The notes: a model not told the origin generated them from the sequence alone. Counted from the first letter of the stretch, positions 55,909-64,000 are shown. The stretch is DNA of 64,000 bases from Jatrophihabitans sp035642535 (GCA_035642535.1 DASQSE010000094.1:1-64000), one strand, 5' to 3'. A program made the numbers and translations.

Positions 55909-58064
55909 TGACGACGAACACCATCACCTGGGACACGGACGCGGACGGCATCGTCACGCTGACCCTCGACGACCCGAACCAGCGCGCGAACACGATGAAC
56001 GACGACTTCCGCGCGTCGCTCGCCGCCGCTATCGACCGGCTCGAGGCCGAGCGCGACTCGATCACCGGCGTGATCATCACGTCCGCCAAGGACACGTTCT
56101 TCGCCGGCGGCGATCTCAAACTGCTCTCGCAGATCACCGACGAGAACGCGGCGGAGTTCGCCGCAGGCGTCGACAAGATGAAGGCCGACTTCCGCCGGTT
56201 CGAGAAGCTCGGCAAGCCGACCGTGGCCGCGTTCAACGGTGCCGCGCTCGGCGGCGGCCTCGAGATCGGACTGGCCTGCAACCGGCGCATCGCACTCGAC
56301 AATCCGAAGGCGCAGTTCGGCCTCCCCGAGGTCACCCTCGGCCTGCTGCCCGGCGCAGGTGGCGTCACCCGCATCGTGCGACTGCTCGGCATCATGGACG
56401 GGCTGATGAAGGTGCTCGTGCAGGGCACCCGGTACAAGCCGGCCGAGGCGGTCGAGGTGGGCATCGTCGACGAGCTCGCGGCGACATCGGAAGAGCTGCT
56501 CGACAAGGCGCGGGCGTGGATCAAGGCGAACCCGCAGACCGTCCAGCCCTGGGACGACAAGGGCTATCGGATGCCCGGCGGCGCCCCCTCGAACCCCAAA
56601 GTCGGCGGCGTGCTCCCGGCGTTGCCCGGCAACCTGAAGAAGCAGCTCAAGGGCGCGCCGATGCCGGCGCCGCATCACATCATGTGTGCCGCGGTCGAGG
56701 GCGCGACGGTCGACTTCGACACCGCGCTCAAGATCGAGACCCGCTACTTCGTCAATCTGGCCAAGGGGCAGACGGCGAAGAACATGATCCAGGCCTTCTG
56801 GTTCGACCTGAACTCGATCAACGCCGGTGGCTCGCGACCGGCGGGTCACGAGAAGCGCAAGGCGCAGAAGGTCGCGGTACTCGGCGCCGGGATGATGGGC
56901 GCGGGGATCGCGTACGTCACCGCTCGCAACGGCATGCAGGCCGTCCTCAAGGACGTCTCGGCCGAGGCCGCCGAGCAGGGCAAGGGCTACTCGCGCAAGC
57001 TGCTCGACAAGGCGGTCGCACGCGGCAAGATGACGCAGGACAAGGCCGACGACGTGCTCGCGCGCATCACGCCCACCGACGACTACGCCGACCTGGCCGG
57101 CTGCGATCTCGTCGTCGAGGCGGTGTTCGAGAAGCAGTCACTCAAGCACGAGGTGTTCGGCGAGGCGGAGCAGGTCGTCGCGGCGGACGCGCTGCTCGGC
57201 TCGAACACGTCCACGCTGCCGATCACGGGATTGGCCGACGGCGTTCAGCGCAAGCAGGACTTCATCGGGCTGCACTTCTTCTCCCCCGTCGACAAGATGC
57301 CGCTGCTGGAGATCATCCGCGGCGAGCAGACGTCGGACGCGGCGCTGGCCCGCGCGCTCGACTACGCGGCGCAGATCAAGAAGACGCCGATCGTCGTCAA
57401 CGACAGCCGAGGCTTCTTCACCTCGCGGGTGATCGGGACGTTCGTCAACGAGGGCCTGGCGATGCTCGGCGAGGGCGTCGCGCCGGCCACCATCGAGCAG
57501 GCGACGACCCAGGCGGGCTACCCGGTGGGCGTGCTGCAACTGGCCGACGAGCTGAACCTCGAGCTGTTCCTGAAGATCCGCAACGAGGCACGTGCGGCCG
57601 CCGGTGACAGCTATGTCTCGCACCCCGCCGAGGCGATCGTCGAGAAGATGGTCGAGCTGGGCCGGCCGGGCCGGCTGCGCGGCGCGGGCTTCTTCGAGTA
57701 CGACGAATCCGGCAAGCGGCTCGGGCTGTGGTCCGGGCTCGCGGAGCATTTCCCGACGCAGGGCGACCCGGCGAAGGTGGACATCTCCGAGCTCGAGGAG
57801 CGGATGCTCGTCATCGAGGCCGTCGAGTCCGCGCGCTGCGTCGAGGAAGGCGTCATCGTCCAGACCGCCGACGCGAACATCGGCTCGATCATGGGCATCG
57901 GCTTCCCGCCCTGGACGGGGGGCGTGCTGCAGTACATCAACGGCTACCCGGGCGGTGTTGCAGCGTTCGTGGCCCGTGCCGACGAGTTCGCGGCGCGGCA
58001 CGGCGCGCGCTTCGAGCCCAATCCGCTGCTGCGCAAGAAGGCCGAGAACGGCGAGACCTTCTGA
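55908..58064 (+). CDS. fadB: Fatty oxidation complex alpha subunit (enoyl-CoA hydratase/3-hydroxyacyl-CoA dehydrogenase)
   Basis: This 718-residue bifunctional enzyme has a crotonase domain at 1-200 with DTFFAGGDLK, GGGLEIGLACNRRIA and the catalytic Glu of GLPEVTLGLLPGAGG. The dehydrogenase domain from about 320 has VAVLGAGMMGAGIAYV (NAD) and the catalytic His in GLHFFSPVDKMPLLEII. A second HAD C-terminal domain follows, with GIGFPPWTGGVLQYI near the end. It works with FadA. A palindromic repeat begins 10 nt after its stop. Confidence 0.95.
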   Translation: MTTNTITWDTDADGIVTLTLDDPNQRANTMNDDFRASLAAAIDRLEAERDSITGVIITSAKDTFFAGGDLKLLSQITDENAAEFAAGVDKMKADFRRFEKLGKPTVAAFNGAALGGGLEIGLACNRRIALDNPKAQFGLPEVTLGLLPGAGGVTRIVRLLGIMDGLMKVLVQGTRYKPAEAVEVGIVDELAATSEELLDKARAWIKANPQTVQPWDDKGYRMPGGAPSNPKVGGVLPALPGNLKKQLKGAPMPAPHHIMCAAVEGATVDFDTALKIETRYFVNLAKGQTAKNMIQAFWFDLNSINAGGSRPAGHEKRKAQKVAVLGAGMMGAGIAYVTARNGMQAVLKDVSAEAAEQGKGYSRKLLDKAVARGKMTQDKADDVLARITPTDDYADLAGCDLVVEAVFEKQSLKHEVFGEAEQVVAADALLGSNTSTLPITGLADGVQRKQDFIGLHFFSPVDKMPLLEIIRGEQTSDAALARALDYAAQIKKTPIVVNDSRGFFTSRVIGTFVNEGLAMLGEGVAPATIEQATTQAGYPVGVLQLADELNLELFLKIRNEARAAAGDSYVSHPAEAIVEKMVELGRPGRLRGAGFFEYDESGKRLGLWSGLAEHFPTQGDPAKVDISELEERMLVIEAVESARCVEEGVIVQTADANIGSIMGIGFPPWTGGVLQYINGYPGGVAAFVARADEFAARHGARFEPNPLLRKKAENGETF

Positions 58065-58074
58065 GATTCCCGCG

Positions 58075-58122
58075 AATTGTCCGCCCTTCGGGACGTCATA
58101 GCGTGACGAGGGGCGGACAACT
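58075..58122. repeat. 48-bp palindromic repeat, copy 5
   Basis: AATTGTCCGCCC, 24 bases, GGGCGGACAACT: one arm mismatch. The centre GACGTCATAGCGTGACG reads as the inverse of copies 1-4, so the element is in opposite orientation. It is a single copy between fadB and the racemase gene, 10 nt after the fadB stop. Confidence 0.88.
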
Positions 58123-58148
58123 TCGAGGGGTGAGCGGGTGGTGAGTTG

Positions 58149-59288
58149 ATGGCTGGACCGCTCGACGGGGTGCGTGTGCTCGAGCTACCGGCGATCGGGC
58201 CAGTGCCGTTCCTCGGCATGCTGCTCGCCGATCTGGGTGCCGACGTGATCCGCATCGACCGGCTGCCGGGCGCCGCCGGGCTCGGCGACCTGCTCGCGGC
58301 GAGCCCGCTCGGCCGCGGTCGGCGCTCGATCGCGCTGGATATGCGCAAGCCGGGCGGGGCGGAGGTCGCGCTGCGTCTCGTGGAGCGCTGCGACGCGCTG
58401 ATCGAAGGGTTCCGGCCCGGGGTGGCCGAGCGGCTCGGGATCGGTCCGAACGTCGCGCTGGCCCGCAACCCGCGGCTCGTCTACGGACGGATGACCGGCT
58501 GGGGACAGAGCGGCCCGCTCGCCGCGACGGCCGGACACGACATCACCTACCTCGCGATCACCGGCCTCTTGCACGGCATCGGGCCGGCGGCCGGACCACC
58601 CGTCCCGCCTATCAACTACGTGGCCGACTTCGGCGGCGGCGCGATGGTCCTCGCCACCGGCCTGCTCGCCGCGCTGCTGCACGCGCGCGGCACCGGCGAG
58701 GGCCAAGTGATCGATGCGGCGATGACCGAGGGTGCGTCGTACCTCGGCTCGATGACGCGCACGTTCGTTGCGCGCGGCGGCTGGAAGGACGAGCGCGCGG
58801 CGAACATGCTCGATGGTGGCGCGCCGAACTACCGCTGCTACGAGACGGCCGACGGCAAGTGGATGGCGGTCGGGGCCTTGGAGGCGCAGTTCTGGGCCAC
58901 GCTCGTCGGCGCGCTCGGCCTCGACGCGGCGTCCACCCCGTCCCCGTACAACCAGGACGACTGGGCGGCGTGCACGAAGTTGCTCACGGACACGTTCAAG
59001 ACCAGGACCCGCGACGAGTGGGCGGCGATCTTCACATCCCTCGACGCGTGCGTGGCACCGGTGCTGACCCTTGACGAGGCGCTCTCGCACCCGCACAACG
59101 CGGCGCGTGAATCGTTCGTCGAGGTCGCGGGCGCGTCGATGCCGCGGCCGGCGCCGCGGTTCGCGCGCACCCCGGCCGCCGCCGGCCCGCTGACCGAGAT
59201 CGGCGGCGCCACCGCCGGGCTGCTCGACGAGCTCGGCTACGACGCGCCCGGCATCGCGGAACTCCGCGCAGCGAGCGCCATCGAATAG
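58149..59288 (+). CDS. CaiB/BaiF family protein, probable alpha-methylacyl-CoA racemase
   Basis: This 379-residue family III CoA-transferase-fold protein starts GPLDGVRVLELPAIGPVPFLGMLLADLGADVIRID. ERLGIGPNVALARNPRLVYGRMTGWGQSGP is the family core. AGHDITYLAITGLLHGIG and INYVADFGGGAM place His and Asp as in alpha-methylacyl-CoA racemases rather than transferases. It would interconvert (R)- and (S)-2-methylacyl-CoAs so that branched chains can enter beta-oxidation, consistent with fadAB upstream. Confidence 0.85.
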   Translation: MAGPLDGVRVLELPAIGPVPFLGMLLADLGADVIRIDRLPGAAGLGDLLAASPLGRGRRSIALDMRKPGGAEVALRLVERCDALIEGFRPGVAERLGIGPNVALARNPRLVYGRMTGWGQSGPLAATAGHDITYLAITGLLHGIGPAAGPPVPPINYVADFGGGAMVLATGLLAALLHARGTGEGQVIDAAMTEGASYLGSMTRTFVARGGWKDERAANMLDGGAPNYRCYETADGKWMAVGALEAQFWATLVGALGLDAASTPSPYNQDDWAACTKLLTDTFKTRTRDEWAAIFTSLDACVAPVLTLDEALSHPHNAARESFVEVAGASMPRPAPRFARTPAAAGPLTEIGGATAGLLDELGYDAPGIAELRAASAIE

Positions 59289-59337
59289 CCGCCCCACATC
59301 GAGTGGGCGCGAAGCGGGGTGGTGGAAGACTCGGCGC

Positions 59338-59841
59338 ATGGCCCGCACGCTCGTTCTGATCCGGCACGCCAAGGCCACGGACGCAGCGGTCGACATCGAC
59401 CGACCGCTCGCGTCACGCGGCATCCGCGACGCGCGCGCGATCGGCAAGTGGCTCACCGACGCGGAGATCACTCCTGAGCGCGTCGTGCTCTCCCCCGCGC
59501 GCCGAGCCAGGCAGACCTGGGAAGGAGCCGCGGCCCAGCTGGCGATCGCGCCGGTCGCGCACGTGGACGACCGGATCTACGACAACGAGGTCGCCGCGCT
59601 GCTCGACGTGGTGCGCGAGACGCCGGCGCAGATCAACACGCTCGTGCTCGTCGGTCACAACCCGTCGTTCAGCGACCTCGCGTACGCGCTGGACGACGGC
59701 AACGCCGAGCCGGAGGCGATGCAGGACCTGCTGACCGGCTTCCCGACCAGCGCGGTCGCCGTCTACGACGTGGCCAGCGCCTGGGACAACGTCAGCGAGC
59801 ACGGAGCGCGGCTCACCGGGTTCGCGGCACCGCGCGGCTGA
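59338..59841 (+). CDS. SixA-like histidine phosphatase
   Basis: This 167-residue branch of the phosphoglycerate mutase-like fold has the catalytic RHA in LVLIRHAKATD, SPARRARQTWE, and the second His in LVLVGHNPSFSDL. SixA members dephosphorylate His phosphotransfer proteins; other substrates are possible. It is a single gene between the racemase and the convergent tetR. Confidence 0.88.
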   Translation: MARTLVLIRHAKATDAAVDIDRPLASRGIRDARAIGKWLTDAEITPERVVLSPARRARQTWEGAAAQLAIAPVAHVDDRIYDNEVAALLDVVRETPAQINTLVLVGHNPSFSDLAYALDDGNAEPEAMQDLLTGFPTSAVAVYDVASAWDNVSEHGARLTGFAAPRG

Positions 59842-59847
59842 GCCGTT

Positions 59848-60438
59848 TCAGGTTGCGCGCGTGGTCATCGGCACGGCGCGCAGGATCAGCTCGGCAAGCT
59901 GCACGCCGTCGCTCGACCGCAGCGGGGCGTGCTCGACGAGCATCCGGTACCACAGCACGCCGAAGACGACGTCGAGCAACAGCTCGACATCCACGTCGGC
60001 CGCGATCTCGCCGCGCTGCCGCGCGTGGTCGAAGATCGACCGCAGTTCCGCGCGCCGGGCGAACAGGAACCGCTCGCGGAACTGCTTCGCGAACACGGGG
60101 TCGAACTGCGCCTGCGCCATCAGGCCGACCAGGATCGGCCGCACGCCGCGGCTTCGGAATGTTGCCGCCAGAAAGGCCCTCAGATCCTCCGCCAGCGAGC
60201 CGGTGTCCGGTGTGCGGACGCGCTCGCGCGCAAATTCCAGCAGCGCGTCGAGGACGACATCGGCCCTGGACGGCCACCAGCGATAGATCGTCTGCTTGCC
60301 CACGGCGGCCCGGGCCGCGATGCCCTCGATCGTCAGCGCCGCGTAGCCGCGTTCCTCGAGCTCGGCCAGCGCCGCGTCGAGGATCGCGCGACGGGCCACC
60401 TCACTGCGCGGCCGCCCCCGTCTGCGAGCTTCCACCAT
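59848..60438 (-). CDS. TetR-family transcriptional regulator
   Basis: This 196-residue repressor has N-terminal RRAILDAALAELEERGYAALTIEGIAARAAVGKQTIYRWWPSRADVV, a standard TetR helix-turn-helix, and an all-helical ligand domain. It is divergent from the SDR gene at 60515 with a palindrome between, so it probably represses that gene and itself. Confidence 0.92.
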   Translation of the reverse strand: MVEARRRGRPRSEVARRAILDAALAELEERGYAALTIEGIAARAAVGKQTIYRWWPSRADVVLDALLEFARERVRTPDTGSLAEDLRAFLAATFRSRGVRPILVGLMAQAQFDPVFAKQFRERFLFARRAELRSIFDHARQRGEIAADVDVELLLDVVFGVLWYRMLVEHAPLRSSDGVQLAELILRAVPMTTRAT

Positions 60439-60452
60439 GGCGCTGAGTTTAT

Positions 60453-60475
60453 AAGACGCATCGTCTTGTTATAGT
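60453..60475. promoter_or_regulatory. TetR operator and promoter between tetR and the SDR gene
   Basis: AAGACG-CAT-CGTCTT (60453-60467) is a perfect 15-bp palindrome of the length TetR dimers bind. It lies just before TATAGT (60470-60475), a -10-like hexamer for the SDR gene. In the other direction TATAAA overlaps its left end and could serve tetR. Repressor binding would block both promoters. Confidence 0.6.
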
Positions 60476-60514
60476 TAACGAGACGGACTGGTTCGAAAAG
60501 GGAAGGAGCGAACC

Positions 60515-61201
60515 ATGAAGGCAATCATCATGGGCGGTACGGCCGGGATCGGCCTGGCAACCGCAGAACGGCTGATGGCCGCAGGTGCAGAGGTGACGGT
60601 CACCGGGCGCGACGAGAGCCGGCTCGCCAAGGTCCGAGACCACGTCGCTGACGCCGTCCAGCTCGACGGCAGCGACGAGCGACAGGTTGCGGAGTTCTTC
60701 GGGCAGGTCGGCGAGATCGACCACCTTGTCCTGGCGTTCAGCCCGGGCGCGATAGCACTGGGCCCACTTGCGGACCTGTCGACCGAGAACATCCGCGCCG
60801 CGTTCGACGGCAAGCTGTTCGGCTACCTGCACGCGCTGCGGCACGCCAAGGTGACGGGTTCGATCACCTTGATCGGTGCGGCGTCCGCGCGCGCCGCGCT
60901 CCCCGGCACGGTCGCGCTCGCCGGCGCCAACGGTGCGATCGAGCGGATGGTCCCGCCGCTGGCCGCGGAGTTCGCGCCGGTGCGCGTGAACGCCGTCTCG
61001 CCGGGCGTCATCGACACCGATTGGTGGTCAGACCTGCCCGAGGAAGTGCGGCGTGCCCGATTCGGCGAATTCGCCGCAGCGCTGCCGGTGGGCCGGATCG
61101 GCACGCCGGACGACGTCGCGGCCGCGATCGTGTACCTGATCGGTGCGACATTCGTCACCGGCCAGATCCTCGCTGTAGACGGCGGCGGCACCCTCGGGTG
61201 A
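60515..61201 (+). CDS. SDR-family oxidoreductase lacking the YxxxK pair
   Basis: This 228-residue Rossmann protein has IIMGGTAGIGLATAERLMAAGA and a C-terminal SPGVIDTDWW...TGQILAVDGGGTLG typical of classical SDRs. At the active site Ser remains (GAASARAALPG), but the YxxxK position reads LAGAN, so Tyr and Lys are both missing. AAGGAG stands 6 nt before ATG 60515. It is divergent from the TetR gene and presumably repressed by it. Confidence 0.85.
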   Translation: MKAIIMGGTAGIGLATAERLMAAGAEVTVTGRDESRLAKVRDHVADAVQLDGSDERQVAEFFGQVGEIDHLVLAFSPGAIALGPLADLSTENIRAAFDGKLFGYLHALRHAKVTGSITLIGAASARAALPGTVALAGANGAIERMVPPLAAEFAPVRVNAVSPGVIDTDWWSDLPEEVRRARFGEFAAALPVGRIGTPDDVAAAIVYLIGATFVTGQILAVDGGGTLG

Positions 61202-61251
61202 CCACCGTCGGCACACCGAACATGTCGCATCGGCAAGCTAGCGTGCCCGCC

Positions 61252-61629
61252 ATGGATTACAAACTCGAACTCGTGTTCGTCCCGGTGTCGGACGTCGACC
61301 GCGCCAAGGACTTCTACGTCAACAAGGTCGGCTTCTCCGCCGATCACGATCACCGGGTCAGCGACGGACTGCGCTTCGTGCAGCTCACGCCATCCGGCTC
61401 GGCGTGCTCGATCGCGTTTGGTGAAGGTTTGGTCGACTTCGACGCTCCGCAACCGGGCTCGCTGCGCGGGCTCCAGTTGGTGGTGGCCGACGCCGACGCC
61501 GCACGTACCGATCTGGCCGGTCGGGGCGTCGATGTAAGTGAGGTCGACGAACAGCCATGGGGCCGTTTCGTGTACTTCAAGGATCCGGACGGCAACTCCT
61601 GGAACGTACAACAGATCGTCCTTCCGTAG
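61252..61629 (+). CDS. VOC-family (glyoxalase/bleomycin-resistance-like) protein
   Basis: This 125-residue vicinal-oxygen-chelate fold protein has two beta-alpha-beta-beta-beta modules: ELVFVPVSDVDRAKDFYVNKVGF and LQLVVADADAARTDLAGRGV, ending FVYFKDPDGNSWNVQQ, a metal-ligand Glu/Gln type strand. Its catalytic role cannot be assigned. TAGCGT lies 7 nt before the ATG, so it may be leaderless, or it may be read with the SDR gene 50 nt upstream. Confidence 0.85.
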   Translation: MDYKLELVFVPVSDVDRAKDFYVNKVGFSADHDHRVSDGLRFVQLTPSGSACSIAFGEGLVDFDAPQPGSLRGLQLVVADADAARTDLAGRGVDVSEVDEQPWGRFVYFKDPDGNSWNVQQIVLP

Positions 61630-61662
61630 CCATTAAGCGGGACACGGTGTTTGAATCATTGG

Positions 61663-63678
61663 ATGGACGCCACCGACGATGATTACCGTCCGTGGTTGCA
61701 GTGGTATTCGCCCGGCGTCCCGAAGAAAGTAGCGATACCTGACGTAGGGCTGTTCCAACTGCTCGACGATGCGGTAGCAGAGTTCCCACGGCGCACTGCG
61801 CTGACCTTTCTAGGCCGCACGATGAGCTACCACGCGTTGGGGGACGCGGTGGAGCGGTTCGCCGGGGCGCTGCACGGGCTGGGTGTGCGTAAGGGCGACC
61901 GGGTCGCGCTGATCCTGCCCAACTGTCCGCAGAACGTCATCGCGTTCTTCGCGGTGCTCCGGCTGGGCGCGGTCGTCGTCTCGCATAACCCGCTCTACAC
62001 ACCGTCCGAGCTGCGGCACCAGCTCACCGACAGCGGCGCGACGGTTGCGCTCGTTTACGACGGTGCCTACCGGCGGCTCGAGGCGGCCCGGCCGGCGACG
62101 GAGTTGCGGCACGTGATCGTCACGTCGCTCGCGGAGTACCTGCCCTCCGGCAAGCGGCTCGCGCTCCGCCTCCCGTTCGCGGGCATGCGCGCGAAGCGTG
62201 AGCAGCTCATCACGGAGTTGCCTCCCGACGCCGATGTGCTGGACTTCGCGCATCTGATTCACACTCCGGCCGGGACGGCGCCGCACGTCGAGATCGCGGC
62301 CGAACACGATCTGGCGCTGCTCCAATACACCGGCGGCACCACGGGTGTGCCGAAGGGCGCGATGCTGACGCACCGCAACCTGGTCGCCAACGCACATCAG
62401 GCGTGTGCGTGGGATCCGGAGGTGGAGCGTGGCGAGGAGACGGTGCTCGCCGCGCTGCCGATGTTCCACGTCTACGGCCTGACGATGTGCCTGACGATGC
62501 CGATCCTGATCGCGTCGACGATCGTGCTGCTCCCGACGTTCGAACTCGGCCTGCTGTTCTCGGCGATCGACAAGTGGCGGCCGACGGTGTTCCCCGGCGT
62601 GCCACCAATGTACGACCAGATCGTGCGCTCGCGGCGCACCGGCCGGCACGACCTGCGCTCCATCCGCACCTGCGTCTCCGGCGCGATGCGGCTGCCGCCG
62701 GAGATCGTCGAGGGGTTCGCAAAGGTGACCGGCGGGCGGCTCGTGGAGGGATACGGGCTGACCGAGAGCTCGCCGGTGGCGCTCGCGAATCCGCTCGACC
62801 ACAACGCCCGGCCAGGCACGATCGGGGTGCCGCTGCCGGGCACTGACATGCGTATCGCCGACCCGGAGGATCCGACGCGCGATGTTCCGCCTGGCGAGCC
62901 GGGCGAGCTGTGTGTCCGCGGTCCGCAGGTGTTTCGCGGCTACTGGCGCCAGTCGCGCGAATCGCAGGCGATGCTGCACGACGGCTGGCTGCACACGGCA
63001 GACATCGCGACGATGGACCACGACGGCTTCGTCACGATCATCGATCGCAAGCGCGACGTGATCCTCGCCAGTGGGTTCAGCATCTTCCCCTCCGAGATCG
63101 AGGACGTGCTCGAGCAGCACCCGGCCGTCGAATCGTGTGCCGTCGTCGGGGTGTCGCACTACTACCGCGGCGAGACCGTCAAGGCGTTCGTCGTGCTGCA
63201 CGACGGCGAGCAGCTCGACGAGGCCGAACTGCACCGGTTCTGCGCGGCGCGACTGGCTGCGTACAAGGTGCCGTCGTCGTTCGAGTTCCGGAAGGATCTG
63301 CCGCGCAATCTGCTCGGCAAGGTGTTGCGCCGGGTGCTGCGCGACGAGTACGAGGCGATCCGGGCGCGCACCCTGCACGACCCGCCGGAGGCGATCACCG
63401 GCCCGCTCGAGGTCATCGCAGACCCGCCCGAGGCGCTCACCGGCCCACTTCAGTACGTCGCGGACCCGCCTGCCATGCACCCAGAACCACTGCCGTTGGC
63501 CCCCCCGACCCCGCCGCCGTTCCCGCCCCCGCCGCCCCCGCCGGTGGTTGCTCCGGAGCAGGCCGCGAGCAACGGGCACGGGCTCGTCGACGAGCTCGAG
63601 CGGCTGGTTCGGCTGCACGACGGGGGCGCGCTCACCGACGACGAATTCGCCGCCGCGAAGCTGCGCCTGCTCGGCTAG
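61663..63678 (+). CDS. Long-chain acyl-CoA synthetase with proline-rich linker and C-terminal SHOCT domain
   Basis: This 671-residue ANL-superfamily ligase activates a carboxylic acid to acyl-CoA. LLQYTGGTTGVPKGAMLTHR binds AMP, EGYGLTESSP is motif A5, DGWLHTADIATMDHDGFVTIIDRKRD motif A7-A8, and NLLGKVLRR holds the catalytic Lys. Beyond the usual end (about 570) come two DPPEAxTGPLxxxA repeats, a Pro-run linker, and residues 641-671 LVDELERLVRLHDGGALTDDEFAAAKLRLLG, a SHOCT domain. ATG 61663 is used; TTG 61651 would add four residues. It probably feeds acyl-CoA to fadA-fadB upstream. Confidence 0.92.
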   Translation: MDATDDDYRPWLQWYSPGVPKKVAIPDVGLFQLLDDAVAEFPRRTALTFLGRTMSYHALGDAVERFAGALHGLGVRKGDRVALILPNCPQNVIAFFAVLRLGAVVVSHNPLYTPSELRHQLTDSGATVALVYDGAYRRLEAARPATELRHVIVTSLAEYLPSGKRLALRLPFAGMRAKREQLITELPPDADVLDFAHLIHTPAGTAPHVEIAAEHDLALLQYTGGTTGVPKGAMLTHRNLVANAHQACAWDPEVERGEETVLAALPMFHVYGLTMCLTMPILIASTIVLLPTFELGLLFSAIDKWRPTVFPGVPPMYDQIVRSRRTGRHDLRSIRTCVSGAMRLPPEIVEGFAKVTGGRLVEGYGLTESSPVALANPLDHNARPGTIGVPLPGTDMRIADPEDPTRDVPPGEPGELCVRGPQVFRGYWRQSRESQAMLHDGWLHTADIATMDHDGFVTIIDRKRDVILASGFSIFPSEIEDVLEQHPAVESCAVVGVSHYYRGETVKAFVVLHDGEQLDEAELHRFCAARLAAYKVPSSFEFRKDLPRNLLGKVLRRVLRDEYEAIRARTLHDPPEAITGPLEVIADPPEALTGPLQYVADPPAMHPEPLPLAPPTPPPFPPPPPPPVVAPEQAASNGHGLVDELERLVRLHDGGALTDDEFAAAKLRLLG

Positions 63679-63720
63679 GACCTACCGCCCGGACTCATTG
63701 GATCGCGGTCGGAACCGCGC

Positions 63721-64000
63721 TCAGGTGTGCGCGCGGCGCAGCGCGGCAGTGATCAGGCGATCGACGAGCGTCGGGTAGTCGACGCCGGTGGCGGCCCACA
63801 TCCGCGGGAACATCGAGATGTGCGTGAAGCCGGGCATGGTGTTGATCTCGTTGACCAGCACCCGCTCGTCCGGCGTGACGAAGAAGTCGACCCGCGCCAG
63901 GCCGGCGCAGTCGAGCGCGGTGAACGCCCGGCCCGCAGCATCCCGCACGCGAGCCGCCACGTCCGCTGATAGCTCCGCGGGGACGTCGAAGTCGCACGCG
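63721..64000 (-). CDS. ddl: D-alanine--D-alanine ligase, C-terminal part
   Basis: The last 92 codons of an ATP-grasp ligase are visible before the window edge. FTALDCAGLARVDFFVTPDERVLVNEINTMPGFTHISMFPRMWAATG carries the Mg-binding NEINTMPG motif of Ddl, followed by the conserved tail YPTLVDRLI. The enzyme makes the D-Ala-D-Ala dipeptide for peptidoglycan. It is convergent with the acyl-CoA synthetase, with a 42-nt gap. In mycobacteria ddlA adjoins the thiL/DUF3515 region. Confidence 0.93.
   Translation of the reverse strand, partial: ACDFDVPAELSADVAARVRDAAGRAFTALDCAGLARVDFFVTPDERVLVNEINTMPGFTHISMFPRMWAATGVDYPTLVDRLITAALRRAHT

Overview
The window is high-GC, densely packed DNA from a chromosome of an actinobacterium. 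Support comes from SD sequences, many ATGA/TGATG coupled overlaps, GTG and TTG starts, an ANTAR regulator, a SepIVA-like DivIVA protein, and three gene neighbourhoods that resemble Mycobacterium from memory: polA...pdtaR...tesB-pyk; amtB-glnB-glnD...ftsY...smc...mutM-rnc-rpmF-DUF177-sepIVA-coaD-rsmD; and recG-DAK2...rpmB...thiL...DUF3515...ddl. The genus cannot be fixed. The absence of many mycobacterial insert genes (acyP, ung) and the overall mix suggest a non-mycobacterial lineage. I see no prophage, IS element, CRISPR array or plasmid functions, and no stretch over 300 bases lacks a gene.

Layout. 1-801: a broken junction between a truncated methyltransferase and the tail of a DUF3068-like membrane protein. 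820-4160: DNA polymerase I and an acetyltransferase. 4302-10574: a complete branched-chain amino acid type ABC importer (livK-H-M-G-F) with a doubled-size LivM. 10734-20526: the PdtaR-type response regulator, tRNA-Leu(CAA), a PLP decarboxylase, a secreted sedolisin, TesB, pyruvate kinase, and a DJ-1/MarR/Crp operon under tandem palindromes. 20563-29984: nitrogen assimilation, with the GltB large subunit (no gltD beside it), an Uma2 nuclease, and the amtB-glnB-glnD operon preceded by a GlnR-type box. 30158-38628: aminopeptidase N, threonine catabolism (tdh-kbl plus an atypical SDR) behind ftsY, and two tandem L,D-transpeptidase lipoproteins. 38707-55000: chromosome segregation, DNA repair, ribosome and cofactor housekeeping genes. 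53850-63678: a lipid-metabolism block (MerR, fadA-fadB, racemase/CoA-transferase, TetR-SDR, acyl-CoA synthetase with a SHOCT tail) sitting between DUF3515 and ddl. The window ends inside D-Ala-D-Ala ligase.

The most unusual structure is a family of exactly 48-bp palindromic repeats: 12-bp arms AGTTGTCCGCCC / GGGCGGACAACT around a 24-nt centre. Five copies are intergenic. They fall 2-10 nt from the stop codons of four genes, and two pairs share an identical 63-bp period. A sixth, slightly diverged copy lies inside the pepN coding sequence. A second recurrent pattern is TAnnnT-N6-RTG directly before SD-less genes (polA, pyk, a methyltransferase, pepN, an L,D-transpeptidase), with a CAGAAT variant at the DJ-1 gene, which suggests leaderless mRNAs. 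thiL and the DUF3515 gene appear to need non-standard start codons (ATC and ATA).
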